From: JAKANT01 sp035502095
GTDB lineage: Bacteria; Pseudomonadota; Gammaproteobacteria; Burkholderiales; Burkholderiaceae_F
DNA: 64,000 bases
NCBI GenBank assembly: GCA_035502095.1
Contig: DATJUX010000041.1
Coordinates: 1-64,000 of the forward strand
Reading direction: 5' to 3'
Every line of letters starts with the position of its first letter. The stretch's first letter is position 1. This document shows positions 42,302 to 50,702 of this stretch, piece after piece. Made by a program: the position numbers and the translations under genes. The notes below the pieces were generated by a model, which was given only the letters and a program-made list of their open reading frames with translations, did no database searches and was not told the origin of the DNA.

Positions 42302-43561
42302 ATGAGACTCGGGTCCAGCAGCAGCGTCGCGACATGGGCCGCCATCGCCTGCGCGTTTTCGACATCGACCGCCTGGGCGCAAGGCGCAGACACCGTCACG
42401 CTCGGCGCGGCGATCTCTATGACGGGCAAGTATTCGACCAACGGCAAGAACACGCTCGACGGCTACAACCTCGCCGTCGAGCGCATCAACGAAATGGGCG
42501 GCATCAAGGTCGGCGGCAAGACCTACATGCTGAAGATCGCCCACTACGACGACGAATCGACGTCGGCGCGCGGCGCGCAGCTGATCGAGCGCCTGATCGC
42601 GCAGGACCACGTCAAGTTCGTGCTCGGGCCGTACAGCTCGGGTCTGACCAAGGCGATCGCACCCGTGACGGAGAAATACCGGATGCCGATGGTCGAGGGC
42701 AATGGCGCCGACCGCGATCTGTTCGTCAACGGCTACCGGTATCTCTTCGCCGTGCTCAACACGTCCGACTACTACCTGCGCGAGGCGGTGAATCTGCTGG
42801 CGGAGCAGGCGAAGCAGCACGGCAGGAAGCCGTCGGACATGCGCATCGCGATCGCCATCGAGAACGACAACTTCTCTCAGGACGTGCGCAACGGCGTCAT
42901 GGAGGACGCCAGGAAGTACGGCATGAAGGTCGTGGTCGACGACAAGCTGCCGCCGGAGATCAACGACATGTCGGCGACGCTCACCAAGGTCAAGGCACTG
43001 AAACCCGACATGCTGGTGGTCTCGGGGCACGACAAGGGCGCGACGCTCGCCGTGCGCCAGGTCATGGACCAGAAGGTGTACGTACCGATGCTCGCGCTGA
43101 CGCACTGCGATTCGGCTCAGATCGCCGAAAAGCTGGGGCCCGCCGCCGAATACGCGGTGTGTGCTTCCCAGTGGGACCGCGAGCTCAGCTACAAGGACAA
43201 GTGGTTCGGCAGCGCAAAGGATTACGCGACCCGTTTCGAGAAGGAGTTCAAGTACGCGCCGCCATATCAGGCGGCCGAGTCGACCGCCTCGGTGCTGGTC
43301 TTCGCCGATGCGATCGCGCGCGCCGGGTCCCTCGACACCGAAAAGGTGCGCGACGCGCTCGCCAGGACCGATCTGATGACGTTCTACGGGCCGATCAAGT
43401 TCGACTCGACCGGCAAGAACATCGCCAAGTCGATGGTCCTGTACCAGGTCCAGGGCGGCGAGTACAAGGTCGTCGCGCCGTCGCGCTGGGCGCGGGCCAA
43501 GCTCATCTACCCGGCGCCGCCATGGCCGCAACGCGAGGCGATGCAGGCCAGGCACAACTGA
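42302..43561 (+). CDS. Liv-type ABC transporter substrate-binding protein
   Basis: Periplasmic binding protein of 419 residues for the second transporter. A signal peptide (SSVATWAAIACAFSTSTAWAQ) is followed by TVTLGAAISMTGKYSTNGKNTLDGYN, typical of the amino-acid/amide-binding type. It is the first gene of five in a row. The ligand is not established; the adjacent D-amino-acid dehydrogenase and cyclase-family hydrolase suggest an amino-acid-like compound. Confidence 0.91.
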   Translation: MRLGSSSSVATWAAIACAFSTSTAWAQGADTVTLGAAISMTGKYSTNGKNTLDGYNLAVERINEMGGIKVGGKTYMLKIAHYDDESTSARGAQLIERLIAQDHVKFVLGPYSSGLTKAIAPVTEKYRMPMVEGNGADRDLFVNGYRYLFAVLNTSDYYLREAVNLLAEQAKQHGRKPSDMRIAIAIENDNFSQDVRNGVMEDARKYGMKVVVDDKLPPEINDMSATLTKVKALKPDMLVVSGHDKGATLAVRQVMDQKVYVPMLALTHCDSAQIAEKLGPAAEYAVCASQWDRELSYKDKWFGSAKDYATRFEKEFKYAPPYQAAESTASVLVFADAIARAGSLDTEKVRDALARTDLMTFYGPIKFDSTGKNIAKSMVLYQVQGGEYKVVAPSRWARAKLIYPAPPWPQREAMQARHN

Positions 43562-43629
43562 CGCGCGGAAACCGCGACGCGGGCGGCGGCTGATCGACCA
43601 GGACCGACCTGCACCGCCGGCGTGCGCTC

Positions 43630-44529
43630 ATGGAAAACCTGGCGATCCTCGCGACCGCGCCGGTCTTCAACCTGCAGCTGCTGCTCGACGGCGCCCTGAT
43701 CGGCGCCCTGTTCGCGCTCGCCGCGTACGGCATGGCGCTGGTCTGGGGCGTGATGCGGATCATCAACATCGCGCAGGGCGACCTCGTGATGCTCGGCGGC
43801 TACGTCGCGCTGTACGCGACCTCGGCCGGCGTGCCGCCCCTTGCCGCCGTTCCGCTGGCGGCCGCGGCGCTGTACGTGCTCGGATGGCTGCTCTATCGCG
43901 TCGTGATCTTTCGCATCGTCGACCGCGACCTTTTCTTCTCGATCCTGGCGACGTTCGGCCTGTCGATCCTGCTGCAGCAGCTCGCCAACCAGCTGTTCGG
44001 CGCCAACGTGCGCAGCGTCGAATCCGGCCTCGGCACGTTGTTGCTCGCGGGCGGGGACGTCACGGTGCCGGAGGTCAAGCTCGTCGCGTTCGTCGCCGCC
44101 GTGATCGTCGGCCTCGCGCTGATGCTGTTCCTGCGCTTCACGCGTCTCGGCCGGGCATTGCGCGCGACCGCGCAAAATGCGCGCGCCGCGCGCATCCTCG
44201 GCGTCGACACCGACCGTGTCTACGCGGTCTCCTTCGCACTCAATGCGGCCATCTGCGGCGCCGCGGGCGCGCTGGTGGCGATGACGTGGGTGATCCACCC
44301 GTATCTCGGTCTCACCTACACGGTGCGCGCATTCATGATCGTGGTGGTGGCGGGCCTCGGCAACGTGCTCGGCATCGTCGCTTCGAGCGCGGTGCTCGGC
44401 GTCGCCGAGCAGTACGCGGGTTTCCTGCTCGGCGCCGAGTTCCAGACCGCGTTCCTGTCCGTCCTGCTGGTCGTGATCCTGGTGGCGCGGCAGCTGGCGC
44501 TGCAACGGCGCCGCCTGTATCTCAGATGA
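43630..44529 (+). CDS. Liv-type ABC transporter permease (LivH family)
   Basis: Inner-membrane permease, 299 residues, with the LivH blocks LLLDGALIGALFALAAYGMALVWG and MRIINIAQGDLVMLGGY and the coupling loop RATAQNARAARILGVDTDRVY. It overlaps the next permease by four bases (ATGA). Confidence 0.92.
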   Translation: MENLAILATAPVFNLQLLLDGALIGALFALAAYGMALVWGVMRIINIAQGDLVMLGGYVALYATSAGVPPLAAVPLAAAALYVLGWLLYRVVIFRIVDRDLFFSILATFGLSILLQQLANQLFGANVRSVESGLGTLLLAGGDVTVPEVKLVAFVAAVIVGLALMLFLRFTRLGRALRATAQNARAARILGVDTDRVYAVSFALNAAICGAAGALVAMTWVIHPYLGLTYTVRAFMIVVVAGLGNVLGIVASSAVLGVAEQYAGFLLGAEFQTAFLSVLLVVILVARQLALQRRRLYLR

Positions 44530-45590
44530 GCGTCGACGCCTCCGGTGCAGGCGGTCAGCTCGGCCCATGGCACCTGGCTTCGAGGCGCCAGCGCGTACCG
44601 CTGTACGTCCTCGGCGGCGCGCTCGTGTTCGCGGCGCCGTACCTGTTTCCGGGCTGGGTGACGCAGCTCGCGTTCCTCTGGCTGATGGTCGTCTTCGCCC
44701 TGACCTGGGACATCCTCGGCGGCCAGATGGGCTACAACTCGTTCGGCAACGTGCTCTTCTTCGGACTCGGCTGCTACGTCACCGCCGTGCTCCAGCGCGA
44801 CGCGCATCTCGGATACTTCACTTCCCTCGCAATCGGCATGATCGCGTCCGCGCTGGTGGCGGTCGCGGTGGCAGCGGTGCTCGGTCCGCTGATCCTCGGC
44901 ATGCGCGGCCAGTACTTCGCGATCTGCACGCTCGCGCTCGGCCTGGCGATGGCGGATCTCTTCGCCGGATGGGAGTTCGTCGGCGCGGGCTCCGGCATCG
45001 TTCCCGCGCTGTATCCCGGCCCGATCGAGGCACGCAATCGCTTCTTCTGCTACGTGCTCCTCGCGCTCGCGCTGGCGACCTTCTTCACCCTGCGCTGGCT
45101 GTACACGACCCGTTTCGGCGCGGCGATCAACGCGATCCGTGACGACGAGGACAAGGCCGAATCGATGGGCATGCACACGCGCCGGTACAAGGTCGCGGCC
45201 TGGATGATCGCGGCGTTTTTCCTCGGACTCGCCGGTGGGCCGGTCGCGGGGCTGGTCGGGTTCGTCGATCCGCGCGACCTGGCCTTCGCCGGTGCGACGT
45301 TCGGCGTCTGGATGGTGTTGATGGCGATGCTCGGGGGCAAGGGGACGCTGTGGGGCCCGGTCATCGGCGCGGCCGTGTTCCACGCGACGCAGGAGTTCTT
45401 CTGGACCTACCTGTTCGGCTGGCAGCGCGTCGCGCTCGGTGCGCTGATCGTGCTCATCGTGCTGTTCTTCCCGACGGGCATCATGGGCTGGTTGCGTGCA
45501 CGGCGGCCGCAGTGGTTCGGCGAAATCGTCGACACCGGCGCCGCACGCGGGGCGGCGCTGGAGAAAACCGGCGATGAGCGCGCTGCTTGA
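44526..45590 (+). CDS. Liv-type ABC transporter permease (LivM family)
   Basis: Second permease, 354 residues. The family pattern LTWDILGGQMGYNSFGNVLFFGLG corresponds to the usual SLNL-type helix, and the coupling loop is RDDEDKAESMGMHTRRYKV. The last 17 bases overlap the start of the ATPase gene. Confidence 0.91.
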   Translation: MSVDASGAGGQLGPWHLASRRQRVPLYVLGGALVFAAPYLFPGWVTQLAFLWLMVVFALTWDILGGQMGYNSFGNVLFFGLGCYVTAVLQRDAHLGYFTSLAIGMIASALVAVAVAAVLGPLILGMRGQYFAICTLALGLAMADLFAGWEFVGAGSGIVPALYPGPIEARNRFFCYVLLALALATFFTLRWLYTTRFGAAINAIRDDEDKAESMGMHTRRYKVAAWMIAAFFLGLAGGPVAGLVGFVDPRDLAFAGATFGVWMVLMAMLGGKGTLWGPVIGAAVFHATQEFFWTYLFGWQRVALGALIVLIVLFFPTGIMGWLRARRPQWFGEIVDTGAARGAALEKTGDERAA

Positions 45591-46317
45591 AGTGCGCAAC
45601 GTCACGAAGCGGTTCGGCGGCGTGGTCGCCAATCGCGACATCTCGCTGGCGGTGCCGGCCGGGAGCGTCGTCGGCCTGATCGGCCCGAACGGTTCAGGCA
45701 AGACGACGCTGTTCTCGTCGATCGTCGGGTCGCATCCGGTCGATGGCGGCACGATCGCCTTCGACGGCCACGACATCACGCGCCTGCGCGTGGACGCGAT
45801 CGCAAGGCGCGGCCTGATCCGCACGTTCCAGCAGACGCGCGTGTACGGCCGGATGGACTGCGTGCGCAATTTGCAGGTCTCCGCGCCGCTGGCGCACGAC
45901 TCGCTGCGTGCGATGTTCGGGCGCTTCGCGACACCGGTCACCGAGCGTGCGGAGGTGCTGCTGGATTTCGTCGGCCTCTACGGCAAGCGCCACCTGCCCG
46001 CCGGCAGCCTTTCGTTCGGGCAGCAGAAGCTGCTCGAGCTGGCGATGGCGCTGATGCGCGAACCGAAGCTGCTCCTGCTCGACGAGCCGACCGCCGGCAT
46101 CAATCCGACGCTGATCAACGCTCTCGTCGAGCGCCTGCGCCGCGCCAACGCGGAACTCGGCATCACGCTGCTGGTGATCGAGCACAACATGCGGGTGCTC
46201 ATGAATCTCGCGCAACACGTGTACTGCCTGGCGTTGGGCCAGGTGCTGGCGTCGGGCTCGCCGCAGGAAGTGCAGCGCGACCCGCGCGTGCTCGACGCGT
46301 ACCTGGGGGTGCGCTGA
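45574..46317 (+). CDS. Liv-type ABC transporter ATP-binding protein (LivG family)
   Basis: ATPase of 247 residues. Walker A is GPNGSGKTT, the signature LSFGQQKLLELAMAL, Walker B LLLLDEPTAGINP and the switch His is in LVIEHNM. ATG at 45574 has GGAG ten bases upstream, inside the permease gene. Confidence 0.92.
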   Translation: MSALLEVRNVTKRFGGVVANRDISLAVPAGSVVGLIGPNGSGKTTLFSSIVGSHPVDGGTIAFDGHDITRLRVDAIARRGLIRTFQQTRVYGRMDCVRNLQVSAPLAHDSLRAMFGRFATPVTERAEVLLDFVGLYGKRHLPAGSLSFGQQKLLELAMALMREPKLLLLDEPTAGINPTLINALVERLRRANAELGITLLVIEHNMRVLMNLAQHVYCLALGQVLASGSPQEVQRDPRVLDAYLGVR

Positions 46318-46319
46318 AC

Positions 46320-47120
46320 GTGCCGGACGTGACGATCGGTTCCGCGCCGGGCCGCCAGGCGCCCGGGCCCACCGGGCCGCAGCTCGAAGCGCTGGCGGCC
46401 GGCGCGCCGCTAGTCGCGCTCGACGGCCTGGTTGCCGGCTATGGCAAGCTGGAGGTGCTGCATCGGTTCGACCTGCGCGTGGCGCGCGGCCAGTCACTCT
46501 GCCTCATCGGGCCCAACGGGGCGGGCAAATCGACCGTGCTGCATTCGATCTACGGCCTCGCCGACATCACGCACGGCAGCGTGCGGGTCGGCGGCGTCGA
46601 CGTGACACGCATGCCGGCGAACCGGAAGTTGAAGGAGGCGGGAATCGCCTACCTCCTGCAGGACAACTCGGTGTTCCCGGACATGAGCGTCGAGGAAAAT
46701 CTCTGGCTCGGCGGCTATCTCCTCGAGCGGTCCGATGCGGCGCGGCAACGGGCCGAGCAGGTCTTCGCGCGCTACGAACCGCTCCGGCGTCGGCGCAAGC
46801 AGCGTGCCGCCGTGCTTTCCGGCGGCGAGCGGCGGCTGCTCGAAATCGGGCGCGCACTCGTCATGGATCCCGCGGTGCTGCTCGTCGACGAGCCCTCGAT
46901 CGGCCTCGAACCGCGCTACGTCGAGATGGTGTTCGACATCCTGCGCGACCTGCAGCGCACCGAGTCGAAGACCATCGTGATGGTCGAACAGAATGCGCGC
47001 AAGGGGCTCGAGTTCGCCGACATCGGTTACGTCGTCGTGGCGGGGCGGCTCGTGGTCGCCGGCCGGGCCGCCGACCTGCTCGGTCATCCCGAAGTCGGCC
47101 GACTCTTCCTTGGCGGCTGA
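46320..47120 (+). CDS. Liv-type ABC transporter ATP-binding protein (LivF family)
   Basis: ATPase of 266 residues. Walker A is GPNGAGKST, the signature LSGGERRLLEI, Walker B LLVDEPSIGLEP, and the switch region is IVMVEQNARKG. About 30 residues precede the usual LivF start, so an internal start is possible. It begins with GTG at 46320, two bases after the LivG stop. Confidence 0.91.
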   Translation: MPDVTIGSAPGRQAPGPTGPQLEALAAGAPLVALDGLVAGYGKLEVLHRFDLRVARGQSLCLIGPNGAGKSTVLHSIYGLADITHGSVRVGGVDVTRMPANRKLKEAGIAYLLQDNSVFPDMSVEENLWLGGYLLERSDAARQRAEQVFARYEPLRRRRKQRAAVLSGGERRLLEIGRALVMDPAVLLVDEPSIGLEPRYVEMVFDILRDLQRTESKTIVMVEQNARKGLEFADIGYVVVAGRLVVAGRAADLLGHPEVGRLFLGG

Positions 47121-47140
47121 GGCCGCCGCGCTCTTTTCGC
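47112..47140 (+). terminator. Possible terminator at the end of the second transporter operon
   Basis: GGCGGC (47112-47117) and GCCGCC (47122-47127) form a hairpin with loop TGAG, which includes the LivF stop codon. A short T-run (CTCTTTTC) follows about ten bases later. The weak T-tract leaves the call uncertain. Confidence 0.4.
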
Positions 47141-47219
47141 CGCTTGTGTTGTAGCCACGCGCCGCCTGCGCCGCCGGTCCAACCGGTTCCGGCCCGCTCC
47201 CGGCACAATCGTGCGCGCC

Positions 47220-48476
47220 ATGAAAATCGTCATCCTTGGCAGCGGTGTGATCGGCACGACGGCCGCGTATTACCTCGCCAAGGCCGGCAACGAGGTCACG
47301 GTGCTCGAGCGCCAGTCCGGACCGGGACGCGAAACGAGTTACGCCAACGCCGGCGAAGTTTCGCCCGGTTATTCGGCACCGTGGGCGGGACCCGGAATTC
47401 CGGTCAAGGCCATCAAGTGGCTTCTGATGCACCATCGGCCGCTCGTCATCAAGCCGATGCTCGATGCGGCGATGTGGCGGTGGGGCGCGCAGATGCTGCG
47501 CAACTGCACCGCGGCGCGCTACGCGCTCAACAAGGGTCGCATGGTGCGATTGGCGGAATACAGCCGCGACTGCCTGAAGCAGCTGCGCACCGCCACCGGG
47601 ATCCCCTACGACGAGCGCGCGCAGGGCACGCTGCAGCTGTTTCGCACCCGCAAGCAGCTCGATGGCACGGCCAAGGACGTCGCCGTCCTGCAGGAGTATG
47701 GCGTCCCTTATCAAGTGCTCGATGGCGCAGGCTGCATCCGGTACGAGCCGGCGTTGGCGGACGTCGGACACAAGTTCGTGGGTGGATTGCGGCTGCCCGG
47801 CGACGAGACCGGCGACTGTTTCCTGTTCACGCAGCGGATCGCGTCGCTCGCGCAGCAAGCCGGGGCGACGTTCCGCTTCGGCGTGAACATCCGCGCGCTG
47901 GCCGCCGCCGGAGACGGCGTTGCCGGCGTGGAAACCGATGCCGGTCCGGTGACCGCCGATCGTTATCTCGTCGCGCTCGGCAGCTACTCGACCCGCCTGC
48001 TTGCACCGCGTGGGATCCGCATCCCGGTCTATCCGGTCAAGGGCTTCTCGATCACCGTGCCGATCAGCAACGCGTCGAAGTCACCGCAGTCGACGATCAT
48101 GGACGAGACGCACAAGGTCGCGGTGACACGCCTCGGCGATCGGGTCCGCGTCGGCGGCACCGCGCAGCTGTCGGGATTCGATCTCAGCCTGAACGAGCGC
48201 CGCCGGCGCACGCTCGAGTTCGTCGTCACCGATCTTTTCCCCCAGGCAGGCGACGTCGGCAGGGCGGAGTTCTGGACCGGCCTGCGGCCGATGACGCCGG
48301 ACGGCACGCCGATCGTCGGCCCGACGCGCATTCGCAACCTCTGGCTCGCGACCGGTCACGGCACGTTGGGGTGGACGATGGCCGCGGGCACCGGCCGCTT
48401 GCTCGCCGACTGGATGGCCGGTCGCCCCACGGAGATCGACGTCGAGGGGTTGTCCGTTGCGCGCTACGCGACTTGA
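47220..48476 (+). CDS. dadA: D-amino-acid dehydrogenase
   Basis: Flavoprotein that oxidises D-amino acids to 2-oxo acids and passes electrons to the respiratory chain, at the inner membrane. The 418-residue product starts with the FAD-binding dinucleotide fold MKIVILGSGVIGTTAAYYLA, has the family segment SYANAGEVSPGYSAPWAGPG, and ends with the PMTPDGTPIVGPTR and TGHGTLGWTMAAGTGR blocks. The ATG at 47220 begins the fold; a GTG-containing extension of three codons upstream is unlikely. It lies 100 bp after the second transporter, which may import its substrate. Confidence 0.93.
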   Translation: MKIVILGSGVIGTTAAYYLAKAGNEVTVLERQSGPGRETSYANAGEVSPGYSAPWAGPGIPVKAIKWLLMHHRPLVIKPMLDAAMWRWGAQMLRNCTAARYALNKGRMVRLAEYSRDCLKQLRTATGIPYDERAQGTLQLFRTRKQLDGTAKDVAVLQEYGVPYQVLDGAGCIRYEPALADVGHKFVGGLRLPGDETGDCFLFTQRIASLAQQAGATFRFGVNIRALAAAGDGVAGVETDAGPVTADRYLVALGSYSTRLLAPRGIRIPVYPVKGFSITVPISNASKSPQSTIMDETHKVAVTRLGDRVRVGGTAQLSGFDLSLNERRRRTLEFVVTDLFPQAGDVGRAEFWTGLRPMTPDGTPIVGPTRIRNLWLATGHGTLGWTMAAGTGRLLADWMAGRPTEIDVEGLSVARYAT

Positions 48477-48479
48477 GTT

Positions 48480-48503
48480 CCCTCGCCCGCGTGCGGGGGA
48501 GGG
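48480..48503. terminator. Palindrome between convergent genes
   Basis: CCCTCGCCCGC (48480-48490) and GCGGGGGAGGG (48493-48503) pair with one mismatch around a two-base loop. It sits directly after the dadA stop and between convergent genes, as expected for a bidirectional terminator, though there is no long U-tract. It belongs with the palindromes at 7037, 19293 and 37694. Confidence 0.5.
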
Positions 48504-48536
48504 AGAGGGTGGGGGCGGAATGGTTCCAGATCCCGC

Positions 48537-48983
48537 CTACCGCAACATCTCGCGCAGCTTCGCGAATCCCTCCGCATCGTTGCGCTTCAGCCACTCGAGT
48601 TCGCGCCGGATCTCCTCCACGCGCCGCGGCGCCGCTTGCTTCTTGATCCGTTCCACCGCGGCCGCCAACTTGCGGAACTCCTTGATCCGCTCGTCGTTCG
48701 CCACGCCCGGCACCGCCTCGCACAACGTTTCGACCGCATCCATCAGGCGGCCGATCTGCCGGCCATAGCTATGCCGGGTGACGACTTCGCGCTCGACGTC
48801 GGGTGCGCTCGAGTTCTCGTTGTTGACGATCACGTTGCCGAACGACCAGCCGGGGTTGATCGGCTGGGTAAGCGACTGTGGCGCGACGCCGAACCACGGC
48901 GCACGGCCGGAGGCCGCGGCCGACCAGGGCAGTGCCCACGCCCACCACGGTGCCTGATCCTGATCCGAAGTCGCATCCGCCAT
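48537..48983 (-). CDS. Conserved-looking protein of unknown function
   Basis: A 148-residue protein. The N-terminal third is rich in Trp and Ala (WWAWALPWSAAASG), the middle carries the segment NPGWSFGNVIVNNENSSAPDVE, and the C-terminal half forms charged helices (VERIKKQAAPRRVEEIRRELEWLKR). ATG at 48983 has GGAGG upstream, which is strong support for expression. No signal peptide and no known domain were recognised. It is the last of three minus-strand small genes. Confidence 0.6.
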   Translation of the reverse strand: MADATSDQDQAPWWAWALPWSAAASGRAPWFGVAPQSLTQPINPGWSFGNVIVNNENSSAPDVEREVVTRHSYGRQIGRLMDAVETLCEAVPGVANDERIKEFRKLAAAVERIKKQAAPRRVEEIRRELEWLKRNDAEGFAKLREMLR

Positions 48984-49061
48984 CGCCGCCTCCACGCAAG
49001 CGGTTGGATCGTAACCGGATCCCGCGCCTGCCACGGAACGCGCGGCGCCGGTGCCTGCTGC

Positions 49062-49529
49062 TCAGGCTTGCCGCGCGTGCTCGGCCATCTTCGCGAGCGC
49101 GATCGTCAAGGCCGCGCTGCCGAGCGTCTTGATGAGGGTCGGATGTTCGCCGTAGAACGCGCTCACCTTGTCGATGATCGACGGATTCGCCGCGCGCGCT
49201 TGCTCGAGCGCGGACTGCACGGCGGCGGGCGATGTGTTCGCTGCGGTGCCCAGCGCCGCCCCGCCCGGTCCGAGCACGCTCTGCAGCTTCTCGAGCAGAG
49301 CCTGTTTCTGCTCCGGCGTGGCTTGCGCGAACATGGCCGCCGCCATCTGAGCGAAGTCGGGCGTCTGGTCCGAGCGGAACGCCGCCGCCAGGCCCTTGCC
49401 AAGCAGATCGGGGCTTGCCTGCTGCGCGACCTGATCGAAATGCTGAGCGGCCGCCGGATTGGGCTGTCCGGACGCGGCAGTGCTCAAGTACTGCTGCAGC
49501 AGGCCCCCGGCCATGTCGAGCAATCCCAC
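49062..49529 (-). CDS. Small Ala/Gln-rich protein, possibly DUF937-like
   Basis: About 155 residues. The start GLLDMAGGLLQQYL and the helical, Ala/Gln-rich body recall the YidB/DUF937 proteins of unknown function. The C-terminal helix (LIKTLGSAALTIALAKMAEHA) is amphipathic and might touch membrane. GTG at 49529 is chosen because AAGGAG lies eight bases upstream; a GTG two codons earlier would be too close to that site. It lies 13 bp after the GlsB/YeaQ-type gene. Confidence 0.6.
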   Translation of the reverse strand: MGLLDMAGGLLQQYLSTAASGQPNPAAAQHFDQVAQQASPDLLGKGLAAAFRSDQTPDFAQMAAAMFAQATPEQKQALLEKLQSVLGPGGAALGTAANTSPAAVQSALEQARAANPSIIDKVSAFYGEHPTLIKTLGSAALTIALAKMAEHARQA

Positions 49530-49542
49530 TTTCACGACTCCT

Positions 49543-49794
49543 TCAGGCGCTCTTCTTGCGCACCAGGTGAACGATGGCGAGCAGGACGATGGCGCCCAGC
49601 AGGGAGGCAATGAATCCCGCTCCCTGGCCGGCCGTGTACCAGCCGATCGCCTGCCCCACGTAGGTCGCCACGAGCGAGCCGCCGATTCCCAGCGCCGCGG
49701 TCAGGATCAGACCCATCTTGTCCTCGCCCGGCGTGAGGAAGCGCGCGAGAAGCCCGACGACGAGCCCGATCAGAATCGTCCAGACAATGTGCAT
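49543..49794 (-). CDS. GlsB/YeaQ/YmgE family membrane protein
   Basis: An 83-residue inner-membrane protein with three hydrophobic helices. The start WTILIGLVVGLLARFLTPGEDKMGLILTAALGIGGSLVATYVG is the family pattern (transglycosylase-associated protein). AAGGAGG precedes the ATG at 49794. Relatives are induced by stress, and the molecular role is unknown. Confidence 0.9.
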   Translation of the reverse strand: MHIVWTILIGLVVGLLARFLTPGEDKMGLILTAALGIGGSLVATYVGQAIGWYTAGQGAGFIASLLGAIVLLAIVHLVRKKSA

Positions 49795-50092
49795 AACCCG
49801 CCTCCTTCTTGTCGTTGTGAGTCCCGTGGCCGGTTTCCTGGCGGGCCAGCCTACTCCCCGCTTCGGCGGGGCGGCAACCGCATGACCCCGACACTGACAT
49901 CGTTGCAAGGTTGGCATACGACAATCGCGGCGCCGCCGCCCTGGCGCACGCCAATCCCGCAGTTGCGGGGGTCGTCGGGCCGGCCGCCTGACTTCGATCA
50001 ACGTCGGAGTCAACCGGTCTTGATCCAATACGTTGGCGGCGTGCGCACTTTTCTGTGTGCGCACAACCTTTTTTGAATGTTGGGGAGAAAGA
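49795..50092. other. Divergent intergenic region of about 300 bp with a hairpin
   Basis: Separates two diverging small genes. A perfect hairpin CCCCGC-TTCG-GCGGGG lies at 49856-49871, which has a stable UUCG-type tetraloop in RNA. No gene is supported. Ribosome-binding sites for both neighbours lie at its edges. Confidence 0.5.
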
Positions 50093-50581
50093 ATGAGAAC
50101 GCTGCTTTCGCCCGCGCTGGCCGCGGGATTGCTGGTTTCTTTCAGTTGTTTTGCGGCCGCTCCGGCGGATGCGCCCGCCGGTTCGACCGGACTTTGCAAG
50201 GATGGGACGTACTACTCGGGCGCGGAGAAGAAGGGCGCGTGCAGCGGTCACAAAGGTGTCAAGGAGTGGTGGGGTGCGGCTTCGACCGCCGCAACGGATA
50301 CGAAGGCCGCGCCTGGTGCGGCGGCGCCCGTAGCGCCGGCACCGGCGGCGGCCGCACCCGCCGCGCCCGCCAAGACGACGACCGCGAGCACAGCCAAGCC
50401 TGCAGGGACCGCGGCGCCAGGGGGCGGTCCGGGTCTCGTGTGGGCAAACACCTCGTCGAAGGTCTATCACTGCCAGGGCGACAAGTGGTACGGCAAGACC
50501 AAGGCGGGCGAATACATGAGCGAAGCGGACGCGAAGACGAAGGGATTCAAGCCCGATCACGGCAAGGCCTGCAGCAGCTAG
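50093..50581 (+). CDS. Exported DUF3761-type protein
   Basis: A 162-residue secreted protein. The signal peptide (LLSPALAAGLLVSFSCFAAAP) precedes a DUF3761-like segment with GLCKDGTYYSGAEKKGACSGH, then a low-complexity Ala/Pro/Thr linker (about residues 67-115), and a C-terminal domain with VYHCQGDKWYGKTKAGEYMSE. Cys pairs in each domain suggest disulfides. GGAG precedes the ATG. Function unknown. Confidence 0.8.
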   Translation: MRTLLSPALAAGLLVSFSCFAAAPADAPAGSTGLCKDGTYYSGAEKKGACSGHKGVKEWWGAASTAATDTKAAPGAAAPVAPAPAAAAPAAPAKTTTASTAKPAGTAAPGGGPGLVWANTSSKVYHCQGDKWYGKTKAGEYMSEADAKTKGFKPDHGKACSS

Positions 50582-50660
50582 GCGACAAGAGCTGATCTCT
50601 TGCGCGCGCGGCGCCCGCTCCGGCGCCGCGTTGCAGCGCGTTCCTCGCAGCGCACGATGG

Positions 50661-50682
50661 AAATGAGTTGCGCACCTCATTT
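50661..50682. promoter_or_regulatory. 22-bp near-perfect palindrome, candidate XylR operator
   Basis: Arms AAATGAG (50661-50667) and CTCATTT (50676-50682) flank a self-complementary TGCGCA centre (50669-50674); only the pair at 50668/50675 is mismatched, so 20 of 22 bases are symmetrical. It ends 20 bp before the start of the LacI-family regulator gene, the usual place for an autoregulatory operator. Binding by that regulator is inferred. Confidence 0.65.
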
Positions 50683-50702
50683 TTGCTCACTAGCATCGAT
50701 CG

